From Paraflavitalea pollutisoli (GTDB taxonomy: Bacteria > Bacteroidota > Bacteroidia > Chitinophagales > Chitinophagaceae): a stretch of 64,000 bases of DNA. The DNA is taken from assembly GCF_029360705.1 (NCBI RefSeq), contig NZ_JARKMX010000014.1, positions 558,001-622,000 on the forward strand, read 5' to 3'. Below the pieces are notes generated by a model that was not told the DNA's origin, made no database searches, and saw only the letters and a list, made by a program, of their open reading frames with translations. Below are positions 43,533 through 51,822 of the stretch, in pieces; within the stretch, counting starts at the first letter, position 1; every line of letters starts with the position of its first letter. Position numbers and translations under genes: made by a program.

Positions 43533-44027
43533 CTACTCCATATAGGCGCCTTTCACGTCATCGCCATCCGTTTCTACAAAAATGTGTTCCTGGAGTGTGG
43601 TCGCCAGTGATAATCCTACATAATCGGTATGAATGGGGAAAGCTTTGTGGGTGCGCTCCACCAGCGCGAGGGTTTGCACTTTGCGGGGGTGAAAGGCCAG
43701 GAGTGGTTTCATGGCATACAACAGCGTCTTTCCGCTGTTGGCCACATCGTCGATGATGAGTACCACTTTGTTGTTGAAGTCCGTATCGGGGGTAATGGTC
43801 ACCTCGTCGGGGTTCTTTTTATCGAGGGAAATGGTGATGAGGTCAGTTTTGATGGAGCTGATCTGTTGCAGCAATTGCTGGATATTGCGCGCGATCACAC
43901 TGCCACTTTCGCGGATCCCAGCCAGGATGATGGAGGGCTCATCGAGGTTATTTTCCACGATCTCGTAGGCCATGCGCTGCATTTTCCGGTTGGCGGTCGT
44001 TGCATCCAGTATATAGTTCTTTGCCAT
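43533..44027 (-). CDS. PyrR-like phosphoribosyltransferase
   Basis: The protein has 164 residues. The PRPP-binding motif is VVLIIDDVANSGKT (88-101), with flanking elements SIILAGIRESGSVIA and VQTLALVERTHKAFPIHTDY that match type I phosphoribosyltransferases of the PyrR/uracil PRTase group. It may salvage a pyrimidine or purine base, or act as a regulator; no pyrimidine operon is nearby, so a salvage role is likelier. It is a single minus-strand gene whose start is divergent from the Fe-S protein gene at 44264. Confidence 0.85.
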   Translation of the reverse strand: MAKNYILDATTANRKMQRMAYEIVENNLDEPSIILAGIRESGSVIARNIQQLLQQISSIKTDLITISLDKKNPDEVTITPDTDFNNKVVLIIDDVANSGKTLLYAMKPLLAFHPRKVQTLALVERTHKAFPIHTDYVGLSLATTLQEHIFVETDGDDVKGAYME

Positions 44028-44263
44028 GCTAGTCTATTTGAATAATTATGCTTTTCGGGTTGCAAAATACAAATCAGGAAGGGATTTGCAATTGATGCTG
44101 TCTTATTCTGCCCTTCCCCGCCCCGGTTGGCGCTTTCGGCGGTAAAACCTGCAAAAAACGCCATTGTGGGTTGCGTGTTAACTACTTATGCTACCAAAGT
44201 TATCACTGTCCGCCGCAAATCCTGAAACCTTGCGTATCTTAGCGGGGACCAATTTTTCAATGC

Positions 44264-45595
44264 ATGGTATACCTGCAGCAGATTTTGTTTTTAATCGCGG
44301 TTGTTGCGGCCGTTTGGATCTTTTCGAAAAAAGTAGCGGCCATCCGGCGTAATATCCTGCTGGGGCGGGATGAGAATTACAGTGACCATCCCGATCTGCG
44401 CTGGAAAAATGTTTTCCTGCTGGCTTTCGGGCAGAAGAAAATGTTCCGCCGCCCAATGGTGGCCCTGATGCACTTCATTATTTATGCAGGCTTCATCATC
44501 ATCAATGCCGAGGTGCTGGAGATCGTCATCGACGGACTGTTCGGCACCCACCGCCTGTTTGCCGGGTTCCTCGGCAGCTTTTACACGTTTCTGATCAATG
44601 CCTTCGAAATCCTGGCAATTGGGGTACTCGGTGTGTGTGTTGCTTTCCTCGTACGCCGGAACTTCATGAAGCTGAAACGCTTTATCAGCCATGACCTCGA
44701 CGGCTGGCCCCGGAGCGACGCCAATTATATTTTGATCACCGAGATCGTGCTGATGACCCTGTTCCTGACCATGAACGCTTCGGATACTTTGCTACAGGCA
44801 CGTGGTTACGGTCATTATGCCGACCATAACACGGGTAATTTTGTACTCTCCCAATACCTGCAACCACTGTTGAACGGACTGAGCGATGGCGCGCTGGTGG
44901 GTGTAGAACGTGCCTGCTGGTGGCTGCACATCCTGGGCATCCTGGTATTCCTGAATTACCTGCCCTATTCCAAGCACCTGCACATTTTGCTGGCATTTCC
45001 CAATGCTTATTATACCCGTTTGCTGCCCAAGGGTGAAATGCACAATATGGTTTCCATCCAGAATGAAGTACTGTACGCCATGCAGCCCGAACTGGCCCCG
45101 ACGGATGCCACGCCGCCCGCCAAGTTTGGTGCGAAGGATGTGATGGACCTGAGCTGGCGCAACCTGATGGACGCTTACAGTTGTACCGAGTGCGGCCGCT
45201 GTAGCAGTGCCTGTCCGGCCACACAAACCGGCAAAGCGCTTTCGCCCCGTAAGATTATGATGGATACCCGTGACCGGCTGGAAGAAGTGGGCAAGAATAT
45301 CGATGCCAATGGCGGCGAATTCAAAGACGACGGCAAATCACTGTTACATAATTATATCAGCACCGAAGAGTTGCGTGCCTGCACCACCTGCAATGCCTGT
45401 GTAGAGGAGTGCCCGGTCAGCATCAGTCCGCTGGAGATCATTCTCGAGCTTCGTCGCTCACTGATCATGGAAGAAAGCAATGCGCCGCAGGAATGGAACG
45501 GCATGTTCAGCAATATCGAGAACAATTTTGCTCCCTGGAAATTCAGTCCCGACGACCGTGATAAATGGGCCGAAGAGCTGGCGGGCCAGTCTTAA
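44264..45595 (+). CDS. Membrane Fe-S oxidoreductase (HdrD/E-like, two 4Fe-4S clusters)
   Basis: The protein has 443 residues. The N-terminal 240 residues hold about five membrane helices resembling the cytochrome b-like gamma subunit of respiratory nitrate/heterodisulfide reductases (ALMHFIIYAGFIIINAEV, ACWWLHILGILVFLNYLPYS). The cytoplasmic C-terminus has two ferredoxin motifs: CTECGRCSSACP (Cys307, 310, 313, 317) and CTTCNACVEECP (Cys373, 376, 379, 383). It probably passes electrons between the membrane quinone pool and a CCG-domain partner. The likely partner gene is at 49553, usually adjacent in Bacteroidota but here 4 kb away. An octamer array begins right after the stop codon. Confidence 0.9.
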   Translation: MVYLQQILFLIAVVAAVWIFSKKVAAIRRNILLGRDENYSDHPDLRWKNVFLLAFGQKKMFRRPMVALMHFIIYAGFIIINAEVLEIVIDGLFGTHRLFAGFLGSFYTFLINAFEILAIGVLGVCVAFLVRRNFMKLKRFISHDLDGWPRSDANYILITEIVLMTLFLTMNASDTLLQARGYGHYADHNTGNFVLSQYLQPLLNGLSDGALVGVERACWWLHILGILVFLNYLPYSKHLHILLAFPNAYYTRLLPKGEMHNMVSIQNEVLYAMQPELAPTDATPPAKFGAKDVMDLSWRNLMDAYSCTECGRCSSACPATQTGKALSPRKIMMDTRDRLEEVGKNIDANGGEFKDDGKSLLHNYISTEELRACTTCNACVEECPVSISPLEIILELRRSLIMEESNAPQEWNGMFSNIENNFAPWKFSPDDRDKWAEELAGQS

Positions 45596-45672
45596 AGGCA
45601 ACAAGGCATCGAGGCAACGTAGGGAAGGCAAGGAAATGCAAGGCAACGAGGCATCTAGTCATCGAGGCAACC
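45596..45672. repeat. Octamer array AGGCANCN, locus C
   Basis: Three in-phase octamers (AGGCAACA, AGGCATCG, AGGCAACG; 45596-45619), then a 21-bp purine-rich spacer, then four more (AGGCAACG, AGGCATCT, AGTCATCG, AGGCAACC; 45641-45672). The first unit starts at the base after the TAA stop of the Fe-S protein gene. A terminator follows at 45701. Confidence 0.8.
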
Positions 45673-45700
45673 AGTTAAAAACAGCATAACATTTAATAAC

Positions 45701-45738
45701 AAATCCCTTTCATTCGTAAGATTGAAAGGGATTTTTGT
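45701..45738 (+). terminator. Intrinsic terminator
   Basis: A perfect 12-bp stem, AAATCCCTTTCA / TGAAAGGGATTT (45701-45712 and 45723-45734), is followed by further T. It ends the Fe-S protein transcript after the octamer array. The A-rich left side could also serve the convergent LysE operon. Confidence 0.9.
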
Positions 45739-45797
45739 ATCAGAAAACGGTGGATTGCTTACTTCCGGGATTTCACCTGGTGCCTGGGTGCCGAAAC

Positions 45798-46445
45798 CTA
45801 CAATTGCTCTGCAGCGTCCTTCCCGCGCCACATCTTGATCGCCATGATCACGGCCGTCACCGCAAAAATGCCGCCGATGACCCAGTTGACCACGTTTTGA
45901 TTGGCATTCAGTTTATCGACCATCAGGTGACCACCAAAGATGAAGATTAAATTGCCGATAAAGGTTCCGATACCAATACCGACGATATAGGTATTGTAGT
46001 GATCTGCGCGGGGCAATAATACTTTCTTGGTGAAGAGCACGGTACTCCAACCAAACCAGAATGGTATCTGCATGGGGTTGATGGCACTCATGCTGACGCC
46101 CAGCCAGAAGCGATGGATGGTACTACTGAGGATGATATTTTTACCTGAACCAGATGGATGCGCTGCTGCAATGAAGGTGGTAACCGCCAGCGCCACCACG
46201 ATGAGCAGGGTAAACCACTCGAGCCAACGGAAGAGTTTCTTTTGTTTGCGTACCCAGTCCATCGCCACCAGCGATAGCCGTACATAGATCATTTCGATGA
46301 TGAGGGCGCCAATCGCAAAATAGAGCGCAGGGCGAATACCGTCGGAGACGGAGATCTGCATAGCCGCTACATTCAAAGTACCCAACGGCAAAGTGCCCAG
46401 GAAGCTGATAAAAAGCCCCGTAAAAAATATGCGTAACAGTTTCAT
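45798..46445 (-). CDS. LysE family translocator
   Basis: The protein has 215 residues and six hydrophobic segments. The N-terminus FFTGLFISFLGTLPLGTLNV carries the conserved proline-glycine turn of LysE/RhtB exporters. Further family features are GALIIEMIYVRLSLVAMDWV and WLGVSMSAINPMQIPFWFGW, where an N-P motif is conserved. These inner-membrane proteins export amino acids or similar small molecules. It is the last of four closely packed minus-strand genes (DinB, NRDE, ATP-grasp, LysE), starting 12 bp after the ATP-grasp stop. It may export a product or relieve accumulation linked to the ligase. Confidence 0.85.
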   Translation of the reverse strand: MKLLRIFFTGLFISFLGTLPLGTLNVAAMQISVSDGIRPALYFAIGALIIEMIYVRLSLVAMDWVRKQKKLFRWLEWFTLLIVVALAVTTFIAAAHPSGSGKNIILSSTIHRFWLGVSMSAINPMQIPFWFGWSTVLFTKKVLLPRADHYNTYIVGIGIGTFIGNLIFIFGGHLMVDKLNANQNVVNWVIGGIFAVTAVIMAIKMWRGKDAAEQL

Positions 46446-46457
46446 GTTGTCAATAGA

Positions 46458-47522
46458 TCATTTCGGCATGGCCTCCAGTCTGGCCGACCACTCCTTATCT
46501 TCCCGGAACATTTGTACACCTTCCTTCCAACTCAGGTAGGGATGGCCCTTGCGGTGGTTCATCCGGCTGATTCGTCCGAGGATGAGCCAATGGCGTACAA
46601 TCTCCTTCCAGGCAAAGAACAGGGAATGTCGCGGATCATAGATATGGGTAGGCTCGGCGCCTGCACCGTTTATTTCAATGACCGCAAAGTTGCGCCCTTG
46701 TTTTAACTCTTCCAAAGTATTATAGCGGATATCGAGCCGTCCGTAATAAAATTCCGGGATCTGGCAGCACAATTGATCGATGGCAACCTCCAGGGCTTCA
46801 TCCACCAGGTGTGAATGGTCGAGGAACAAGGAGCCGCGGGCATGGTTGCCATAGGGAGACACTACCCGCTTCTCCCCTTCGGGCAACACCTCCTGCAAGC
46901 CTTCTCCATGCATGGCTTCCAGGCTTTCGAGGTACATGAGCGCCCGTTTGTTCCTTTCCAGCAATTGACGGATCGAATGTAGCCCATCACCCGTTACTGC
47001 CAGGAATTCCTTCTTGACGATGCCTGAAATACGGCCGGACGGCGCGTCGGGGTATTTGTAATAGAAGATGCCGATCTCATTTTTCCAGGGTACGTATTCC
47101 TGGATATGGAAGTCGAGGTAGGCATTGGCTACATACTGCCTCACAGCCGTCTCATCGGCCAGCACCTTTACTCCCCGGCCGCGGCCTCCTACATTGGGCT
47201 TACCGATCATCGGAAAGGAAAGGCCCTGCTTTTTCAAGGCGGCTACTACGTTCTCTCCATTAGCGGGCAGATCGAAGAAAGCGGTACGCGGGTGGTATTG
47301 CGGGGGGATCAGGTCTACGAGATCCTTTTTCGATTCATTGAGGAAACCGCCGTTCTGAATACGGGGATTGGCGGCTGCAAAAAAGAAGAGGGAGCGGGCA
47401 CGGAGGCTGGGATAGAACCAAAGCGGATAGATCCACGCATATACTGCAGCGTGGCTCCAGTATTCCCAATTGAACAGCCTGATAAAAAAAGGCCGGTGCA
47501 GTAGTCGCTGGAGTACGTTCAT
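46458..47522 (-). CDS. ATP-grasp family ligase-like protein
   Basis: The protein has 354 residues. After an N-terminal extension with aromatic-rich segments (WEYWSHAAVYAWIYPLWFYP) comes an ATP-grasp core: FPMIGKPNVGGRGRGVKVL is the nucleotide-binding strand and glycine loop, followed by VPWKNEIGIFYYKYPD, YYGRLDIRY and NFAVIEINGAGAEPTHIYDP, where the E-x-N motif binds magnesium. This resembles D-Ala-D-Ala ligase-like carboxylate-amine ligases. The substrate is unknown. Its ATG shares one base with the NRDE stop (TAATG), so translation is coupled. The co-transcribed LysE exporter downstream suggests an amino-acid-like product. Confidence 0.82.
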   Translation of the reverse strand: MNVLQRLLHRPFFIRLFNWEYWSHAAVYAWIYPLWFYPSLRARSLFFFAAANPRIQNGGFLNESKKDLVDLIPPQYHPRTAFFDLPANGENVVAALKKQGLSFPMIGKPNVGGRGRGVKVLADETAVRQYVANAYLDFHIQEYVPWKNEIGIFYYKYPDAPSGRISGIVKKEFLAVTGDGLHSIRQLLERNKRALMYLESLEAMHGEGLQEVLPEGEKRVVSPYGNHARGSLFLDHSHLVDEALEVAIDQLCCQIPEFYYGRLDIRYNTLEELKQGRNFAVIEINGAGAEPTHIYDPRHSLFFAWKEIVRHWLILGRISRMNHRKGHPYLSWKEGVQMFREDKEWSARLEAMPK

Positions 47523-48250
47523 TATCGGCCTACCCCTATTTTTTCGATGGTGAGCTCCTGGGTGAAGGTCTGTTGTTGCCGCAGATCGAGATACCGCATG
47601 ACCATCGCATCGGGAGATATGGCCAGCGACGTGACGCTGACGGTGCCCACTTTGCCATCGCGGTTCATGAGCAGGTCGTTGTGGGCGTCGCCATCGCCGG
47701 TAAACTGGTGAAAGTGCAGCACGTCTTCCTGGAATGGTCGGCGGTGCCTGGACAACCAGTTATCGAACCACTGCTTTCTGCGGGCAATAATGTCGGGGCC
47801 GTAAAGTGTTACGGAACTCCAGATATGTGGTATGGATGCGTCGAGTTGCTGCGCGTATTTTTGTGTTCCATCCCAGCGGCACTCATAGAGCTGCCCATCT
47901 TCCCAGATGACAGCCGTGAAGGGCTCGATGCCCTCCAGCTTGATGGGGGAGAAATACTGGTAGGGCATGGTACTATCGAGCAGGTCGAGGAGGATAAGTC
48001 CCCGGCTCTTGCGATAAGGTGGTTGCGGCGTATGCGCTACCCAGCCTCCGTTGAGCAAAACGATGGCATTGCCGTTCTCATGCGCAGCGATCCAGGTGCC
48101 CCCGGCATCGATATCTTTGGGGAACAGCAATCTGCCGGAGGGGAGGTCATAGACGGCAGGCGGTATGGCCTGCGACCGTCGTTGTTGCTCATCCCGGTTG
48201 GAGGTCAGTATAATCTTATCGGGCGTTGGAATAAAAGTTACTGTGCACAT
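47522..48250 (-). CDS. NRDE (TANGO2-like) family protein
   Basis: The protein has 242 residues and starts MCTVTFIPTPDKIILTSNRD, the signature N-R-D-E of the family, with DAGGTWIAAHENGNAIVLLN further on. The N-terminal Cys2 becomes the first residue after Met removal, as in Ntn-type hydrolases to which the fold has been compared. Eukaryotic TANGO2 has been linked to heme and lipid handling; the bacterial role is unsettled. It overlaps the DinB gene by 13 bp and shares a base with the ATP-grasp gene. Confidence 0.88.
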   Translation of the reverse strand: MCTVTFIPTPDKIILTSNRDEQQRRSQAIPPAVYDLPSGRLLFPKDIDAGGTWIAAHENGNAIVLLNGGWVAHTPQPPYRKSRGLILLDLLDSTMPYQYFSPIKLEGIEPFTAVIWEDGQLYECRWDGTQKYAQQLDASIPHIWSSVTLYGPDIIARRKQWFDNWLSRHRRPFQEDVLHFHQFTGDGDAHNDLLMNRDGKVGTVSVTSLAISPDAMVMRYLDLRQQQTFTQELTIEKIGVGR

Positions 48251-48738
48251 TGTTTCTTATGCTTCATGGTCGAAGAGGCGACGCCAAAATCATCGGGCAG
48301 GGAGATCGTGGTCACTTCGGTCAATCCTACCCTGATCAGCGCCATGTGGTGAATAGTATGTTCCAGGTTGTAAGCTACCTCGCGGTAGTAGTTCGTGGCG
48401 ATCGATAAAGGTGCCGCTGCATGGTCATCGTAAGTAGCTTCAAGCATCAGTTGCTTATCGCCACGACCGAGGCCGCTGTGTATTTCGAGGAGCAGATGGC
48501 TGGCGAGCTCTTTATCGGTTTCGATGGCGAGGTCCCGTTTACGTTGCTCGTAATTGACGACGCCAAGATCGTACCCTTTCTCCAGGCATTGAAACAGTTC
48601 TATCACGTGCCGGACATGCTGGCCAATGGTATTATTGAACAGATTTTTGCAGGGCTGTACATATTCTTGCTGACTGATCTGGGCAAGGGAATCAGCAAGC
48701 TGTACAAAGACCGTATTCACAGCCTGTTGTAATTGCAT
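48238..48738 (-). CDS. DinB-like four-helix protein
   Basis: The protein has 166 residues. It shows the metal-binding four-helix bundle of the DinB/YfiT group: NTIGQHVRHVIELFQCLEKG carries the first histidine, and NYYREVAYNLEHTIHHMALI the others. Members include thiol transferases dependent on bacillithiol or mycothiol, but many are uncharacterised. It is the first gene of the four-gene minus-strand operon, overlapping the NRDE gene by 13 bp. The YceI gene lies 63 bp upstream on the same strand and could belong to the same transcript. Confidence 0.82.
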   Translation of the reverse strand: MQLQQAVNTVFVQLADSLAQISQQEYVQPCKNLFNNTIGQHVRHVIELFQCLEKGYDLGVVNYEQRKRDLAIETDKELASHLLLEIHSGLGRGDKQLMLEATYDDHAAAPLSIATNYYREVAYNLEHTIHHMALIRVGLTEVTTISLPDDFGVASSTMKHKKQCAQ

Positions 48739-48801
48739 CGGTCGGTTTTATAACTTGAAAATAAGATTAAATCAGCGTTGCCTTTCAGGCTTAACTGGTT
48801 T

Positions 48802-49365
48802 TTAATCAGTTTCGCTATCCTGCGCTGCTTGTCTGACCAACACCCGCAGTTGCACCTGCAGCTTGTCCGAGATGGTGCTCGTTTTGCCAACACCGTAGGG
48901 TTTGCGTCGCGTGTCAAATGCACCTTCCATCAGAAACCCGTCACTGGTGGGTACAGCGGTAAAAGCGATGGACAGAGGCAGGGATATCGATCTGATTGTC
49001 AAAGTACCTTCTATAAAAAATGTGCCAGCCTTTTTGCCAGCGGTTACTTTTTTAGATACGAAACTGATTACCGGATAGTTCTGCACATCGAAGAAAGCGG
49101 CATCCCGGAGATGCTCATCTCTCTTTTTATTGCCGGTATTGATGGACGCTACCCCTACCTGTACATCAAAATGACTGGTTTCGGGATGTTCCGGATCAAA
49201 CCGGATGGTGCCGGCCAGCGCGCTGAAACTGCCTTTTACCGGTACGCCCAGGTTTTTGATGGTAAAGGTGATGGACGAACTATCGGCAACGGGCAGGTAA
49301 GTCTGGCCAAAGGCTGCCCCGGTGACGATCATGGCTACCAACCACCCAACAATCTGCTTGCGCAT
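48802..49365 (-). CDS. YceI family periplasmic protein
   Basis: The protein has 187 residues from the ATG at 49363-49365, which gives the signal peptide MRKQIVGWLVAMIVTGAAFG. The body is the lipocalin-like YceI barrel: SSSITFTIKNLGVPVKGSFS, GTIRFDPEHPETSHFDVQV, KRDEHLRDAAFFDVQNYPVI and GTLTIRSISLPL. Family members bind isoprenoid chains such as octaprenyl groups in the periplasm; some are induced by stress or acid. The frame continues upstream of the chosen start but that part is basic and unlike the family. Confidence 0.9.
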   Translation of the reverse strand: MRKQIVGWLVAMIVTGAAFGQTYLPVADSSSITFTIKNLGVPVKGSFSALAGTIRFDPEHPETSHFDVQVGVASINTGNKKRDEHLRDAAFFDVQNYPVISFVSKKVTAGKKAGTFFIEGTLTIRSISLPLSIAFTAVPTSDGFLMEGAFDTRRKPYGVGKTSTISDKLQVQLRVLVRQAAQDSETD

Positions 49366-49552
49366 AAGTCTTTTCCTGCGTTTTGTATAAAAGTAACGGT
49401 TCCGGGGAAGGGTGTCGATACCTCCTGTCATAATCCCAATCCCAACGCGGTACGGGGCTTCCTGCAACTGTATAAGCTATTGATAACTCAAATGTAATGA
49501 ATGTTCCGGGTTTCATATTTTGGCAGTAGATTTACACCCAAATTTTGATGGC

Positions 49553-50329
49553 ATGCATGTACCAACCATGGCCGAGATGATGGCCAGCGGGCAAACTCCG
49601 GATATTTTGTTTTGGGTAGGCTGTGCGGGCAGTTTTGACCAACGCGCCCAGAAAATCACGAAGGCTTTTGCCACCATTCTCTCGAAAGTGGGTATCAATT
49701 ATGCCATCATGGGTAAGGAAGAGCTGTGCACGGGCGACCCGGCCCGCCGGGCTGGCAACGAGTTCATGTTTCAAATGATGGCCTACCAGAACATCCAGGT
49801 TCTCAACGGGTACGGCATCAAAAAGATCGTCACCACCTGTCCGCATTGTTTCAACATCCTCAAAAACGAATACCCGGTATTGGGCGGCACTTACGAGGTG
49901 ATCCACCATACTACCCTGCTGCAGCAGCTGATCGACGAAGGTAAGATCGTATTGCAGGGCGGCGGTGCTTTTAAGGGAAAACGTATTACCTACCACGACA
50001 GCTGTTACCTGGGTCGCGCCAATGATATTTATGAAGCGCCCCGCAAAGTGCTGGAAGCGCTGGACGCCGAGCTGGTGGAGATGAAACGCTGTCGCAGCAA
50101 AGGTTTGTGCTGCGGTGCCGGCGGTGCCCAGATGTTTAAAGAAGAAGAAAAAGGAACGATCCGCATCAATATCGAGCGCAGCAACGAGGCACTCGACACC
50201 GGCGCCCAGATCATTGCCTCTGCCTGCCCGTTCTGCAATACCATGCTCACCGACGGCGTCAAGAACAAAGAGCAGGAGCAGAACGTGCACGTGCTGGACG
50301 TGGCCGAACTGATCGCTCAGTCGATGTAA
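49553..50329 (+). CDS. CCG-domain Fe-S oxidoreductase (HdrB/D-like subunit)
   Basis: The protein has 258 residues from the ATG at 49553 (MHVPTMAEMMASG), the form seen in relatives; an in-frame TTG 11 codons upstream is unlikely. Cysteine-rich motifs are WVGCAGSFD, ELCTGDPARRAGNEF, TTCPHCFNILKNEYP, YHDSCYLGR, GLCCGAGGAQMF (the CCG motif) and SACPFCNTML. These coordinate a [4Fe-4S] cluster as in heterodisulfide reductase subunit B and glycolate oxidase subunit F. It should accept electrons from the membrane partner encoded at 44264. It is cytoplasmic. The genes between the two run on the opposite strand. Confidence 0.9.
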   Translation: MHVPTMAEMMASGQTPDILFWVGCAGSFDQRAQKITKAFATILSKVGINYAIMGKEELCTGDPARRAGNEFMFQMMAYQNIQVLNGYGIKKIVTTCPHCFNILKNEYPVLGGTYEVIHHTTLLQQLIDEGKIVLQGGGAFKGKRITYHDSCYLGRANDIYEAPRKVLEALDAELVEMKRCRSKGLCCGAGGAQMFKEEEKGTIRINIERSNEALDTGAQIIASACPFCNTMLTDGVKNKEQEQNVHVLDVAELIAQSM

Positions 50330-50382
50330 GTTGTCTGTTTGCCCCGTGGGGCTTGCCCTGCCGGCCATCGGATCACAATTCG

Positions 50383-50390
50383 TATCTTTG
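50383..50390 (+). promoter_or_regulatory. TAnnTTTG promoter box
   Basis: TATCTTTG matches the Bacteroidota -7 consensus exactly. It ends only 4 bp before the ATG at 50395, so a transcript starting about 7 bp downstream would have almost no leader. A -33 TTTG at the expected distance is not evident. Confidence 0.4.
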
Positions 50391-50394
50391 CCCT

Positions 50395-50907
50395 ATGAAC
50401 TGGAATTATTTACCGGCTATTCCCGCCGATTTTGCGCCCGACTCCCGAGTTTGGATCTACCAGAGCAGCCGTTTGCTGAGCATGGGCGAAGCCCTGCATA
50501 CCGAAGATCTGTTGAATACCTTTGTAGAGAACTGGAAATCGCATGGCACGCCAGTAAAGGGCTTCGGCACGTTGTTGTTTGGCCAGTTCATCGTACTGAT
50601 AGCCGATGAGAACGCTACCGGCGTCAGCGGTTGCAGTACCGACAGTTCCGTGCGTTTTGTAAAACAGCTGGAAGAGCTTTTCAAAGTACAACTATTCGAC
50701 CGTCAGCTGCTGGCTTTCCAGGTCAAAGACAAGGTACAACTGCTACCCCTTTCCCAATTACAACATGCAGTCGACCACGGCTTTATATCCGCCGACACCT
50801 TATACTTCAACAACCTGGTGCAGACCAAGGAAGAGCTGGAGACCAAATGGATGGTGCCTGTCAAGGACAGCTGGCTGAGCCGCCGCATTGCGATTACCGA
50901 AAAATGA
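50395..50907 (+). CDS. Conserved Bacteroidota protein of unknown function
   Basis: The protein has 170 residues from the ATG at 50395 (MNWNYLPAIPADFAPDSRVW); 14 upstream in-frame residues are rejected because they overlap the promoter box. Characteristic stretches are VWIYQSSRLLS, HGTPVKGFGTLLFGQFIVL, ENATGVSGCSTDSSVRFVKQ and VQLLPLSQLQHAVDHGFI. I recall similar proteins widely in Bacteroidota, sometimes labelled 'ABC transporter ATPase', but no Walker motif is present here and I do not support that name. It follows the CCG-domain gene by 65 bp. Confidence 0.8.
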   Translation: MNWNYLPAIPADFAPDSRVWIYQSSRLLSMGEALHTEDLLNTFVENWKSHGTPVKGFGTLLFGQFIVLIADENATGVSGCSTDSSVRFVKQLEELFKVQLFDRQLLAFQVKDKVQLLPLSQLQHAVDHGFISADTLYFNNLVQTKEELETKWMVPVKDSWLSRRIAITEK

Positions 50908-50971
50908 TTAATTTGGATTGACAATACTCCCGACCCGGCCGTAATTAACCCATTTCAACTTCTCTAACATC

Positions 50972-51763
50972 ATGAGTATTGAAAGAATCGAGCCCGGGAC
51001 AGCTGGTTGGAGCGCCTATTATGCCAATCACATCAACCGGTACATGTTTGCTCTCCAGCAGATCGACCGCAATACACCCGCCCGCCTTTTGGATGCAGCT
51101 TGCGGAGTGGGCTACGGCACTCAATTCCTGGCCAATCACACACAATGTCATTCTACCGGGGTAGACATCAACACCCACGCGCTCGATATCGCCAACCGGC
51201 AATTTCGTACGCCTAATACCGACTTCCTGCTCGATGATTGTACCAAGCTGAACAATGCCGCCAGCAAAGGACTATACGACTACGTGGTAAGCTTCGAAAC
51301 CTTTGAACACCTATCAGAACCAGAGGCCTTCCTGGAATCGACCAAAAAGGTGATGAAGCCAGGCGGTAAGGTGATTCTCAGTACCCCCAATATCAATGTA
51401 TCCAGTCCAGGTAGCAGTGATGGTAAGGTTGCCTGGGAATTTCATGAAAAAGAATATACGCCGGCAGAATTCTACGGTATGATCGACGCCGCCGGCTTCA
51501 AAAATATCCAGTTTTACGGTCAACAGTATACCACCCGGGGAAAATTGAAGAGCGAACTCATGGGTGATCTGCATCAATTGTGGTCAAATCCCTTCATGCG
51601 TGCAGGACGTTGGATTCAACAGGTTTTCCGGGGACGAAAATTTGAACCCCTGATGAAAGAGTCGATCGAGGATTTTGAGATCGTTCCCTATGGATCGCCT
51701 GCTGATTGTGACGCTCTGAAGACCAACGGTCCTTTTGTCCAGATCATTGTAGCAGAAAAATAA
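50972..51763 (+). CDS. Class I SAM-dependent methyltransferase
   Basis: The protein has 263 residues. The SAM-binding motif I is LLDAACGVGYGTQFLA (about 39-54), followed by the acidic residue at the end of strand 2 in TGVDINTHALDIA, motif IV YDYVVSFETFEHLSEP and LKPGGKV-like VMKPGGKVILSTPNI. The form is that of Methyltransf_11/25 enzymes such as UbiE-like or sugar/O-antigen methyltransferases. The extra C-terminal helices (about 190-245) make it somewhat longer than UbiE. The substrate is unknown. A perfect terminator follows. Confidence 0.9.
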   Translation: MSIERIEPGTAGWSAYYANHINRYMFALQQIDRNTPARLLDAACGVGYGTQFLANHTQCHSTGVDINTHALDIANRQFRTPNTDFLLDDCTKLNNAASKGLYDYVVSFETFEHLSEPEAFLESTKKVMKPGGKVILSTPNINVSSPGSSDGKVAWEFHEKEYTPAEFYGMIDAAGFKNIQFYGQQYTTRGKLKSELMGDLHQLWSNPFMRAGRWIQQVFRGRKFEPLMKESIEDFEIVPYGSPADCDALKTNGPFVQIIVAEK

Positions 51764-51785
51764 CCAGGTATCGCCTTACATACCT

Positions 51786-51822
51786 GCAAGAAAGCTGCCC
51801 TGGCGCAGCTTTCTTGCTTTAT
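51786..51822 (+). terminator. Intrinsic terminator
   Basis: A perfect 12-bp stem, GCAAGAAAGCTG / CAGCTTTCTTGC (51786-51797 and 51806-51817), has an 8-nt loop followed by TTTAT. It ends the methyltransferase transcript. Confidence 0.9.

Noticed and set aside
45596-45672. Octamer array considered as a CRISPR array
   Set aside because: Units are 8 bp with no unique spacers of 25-40 bp, and no cas genes lie in the window.
50395-50907. Label 'ABC transporter ATPase' for the 170-residue conserved protein
   Set aside because: No Walker A, signature or Walker B motif can be found in it.
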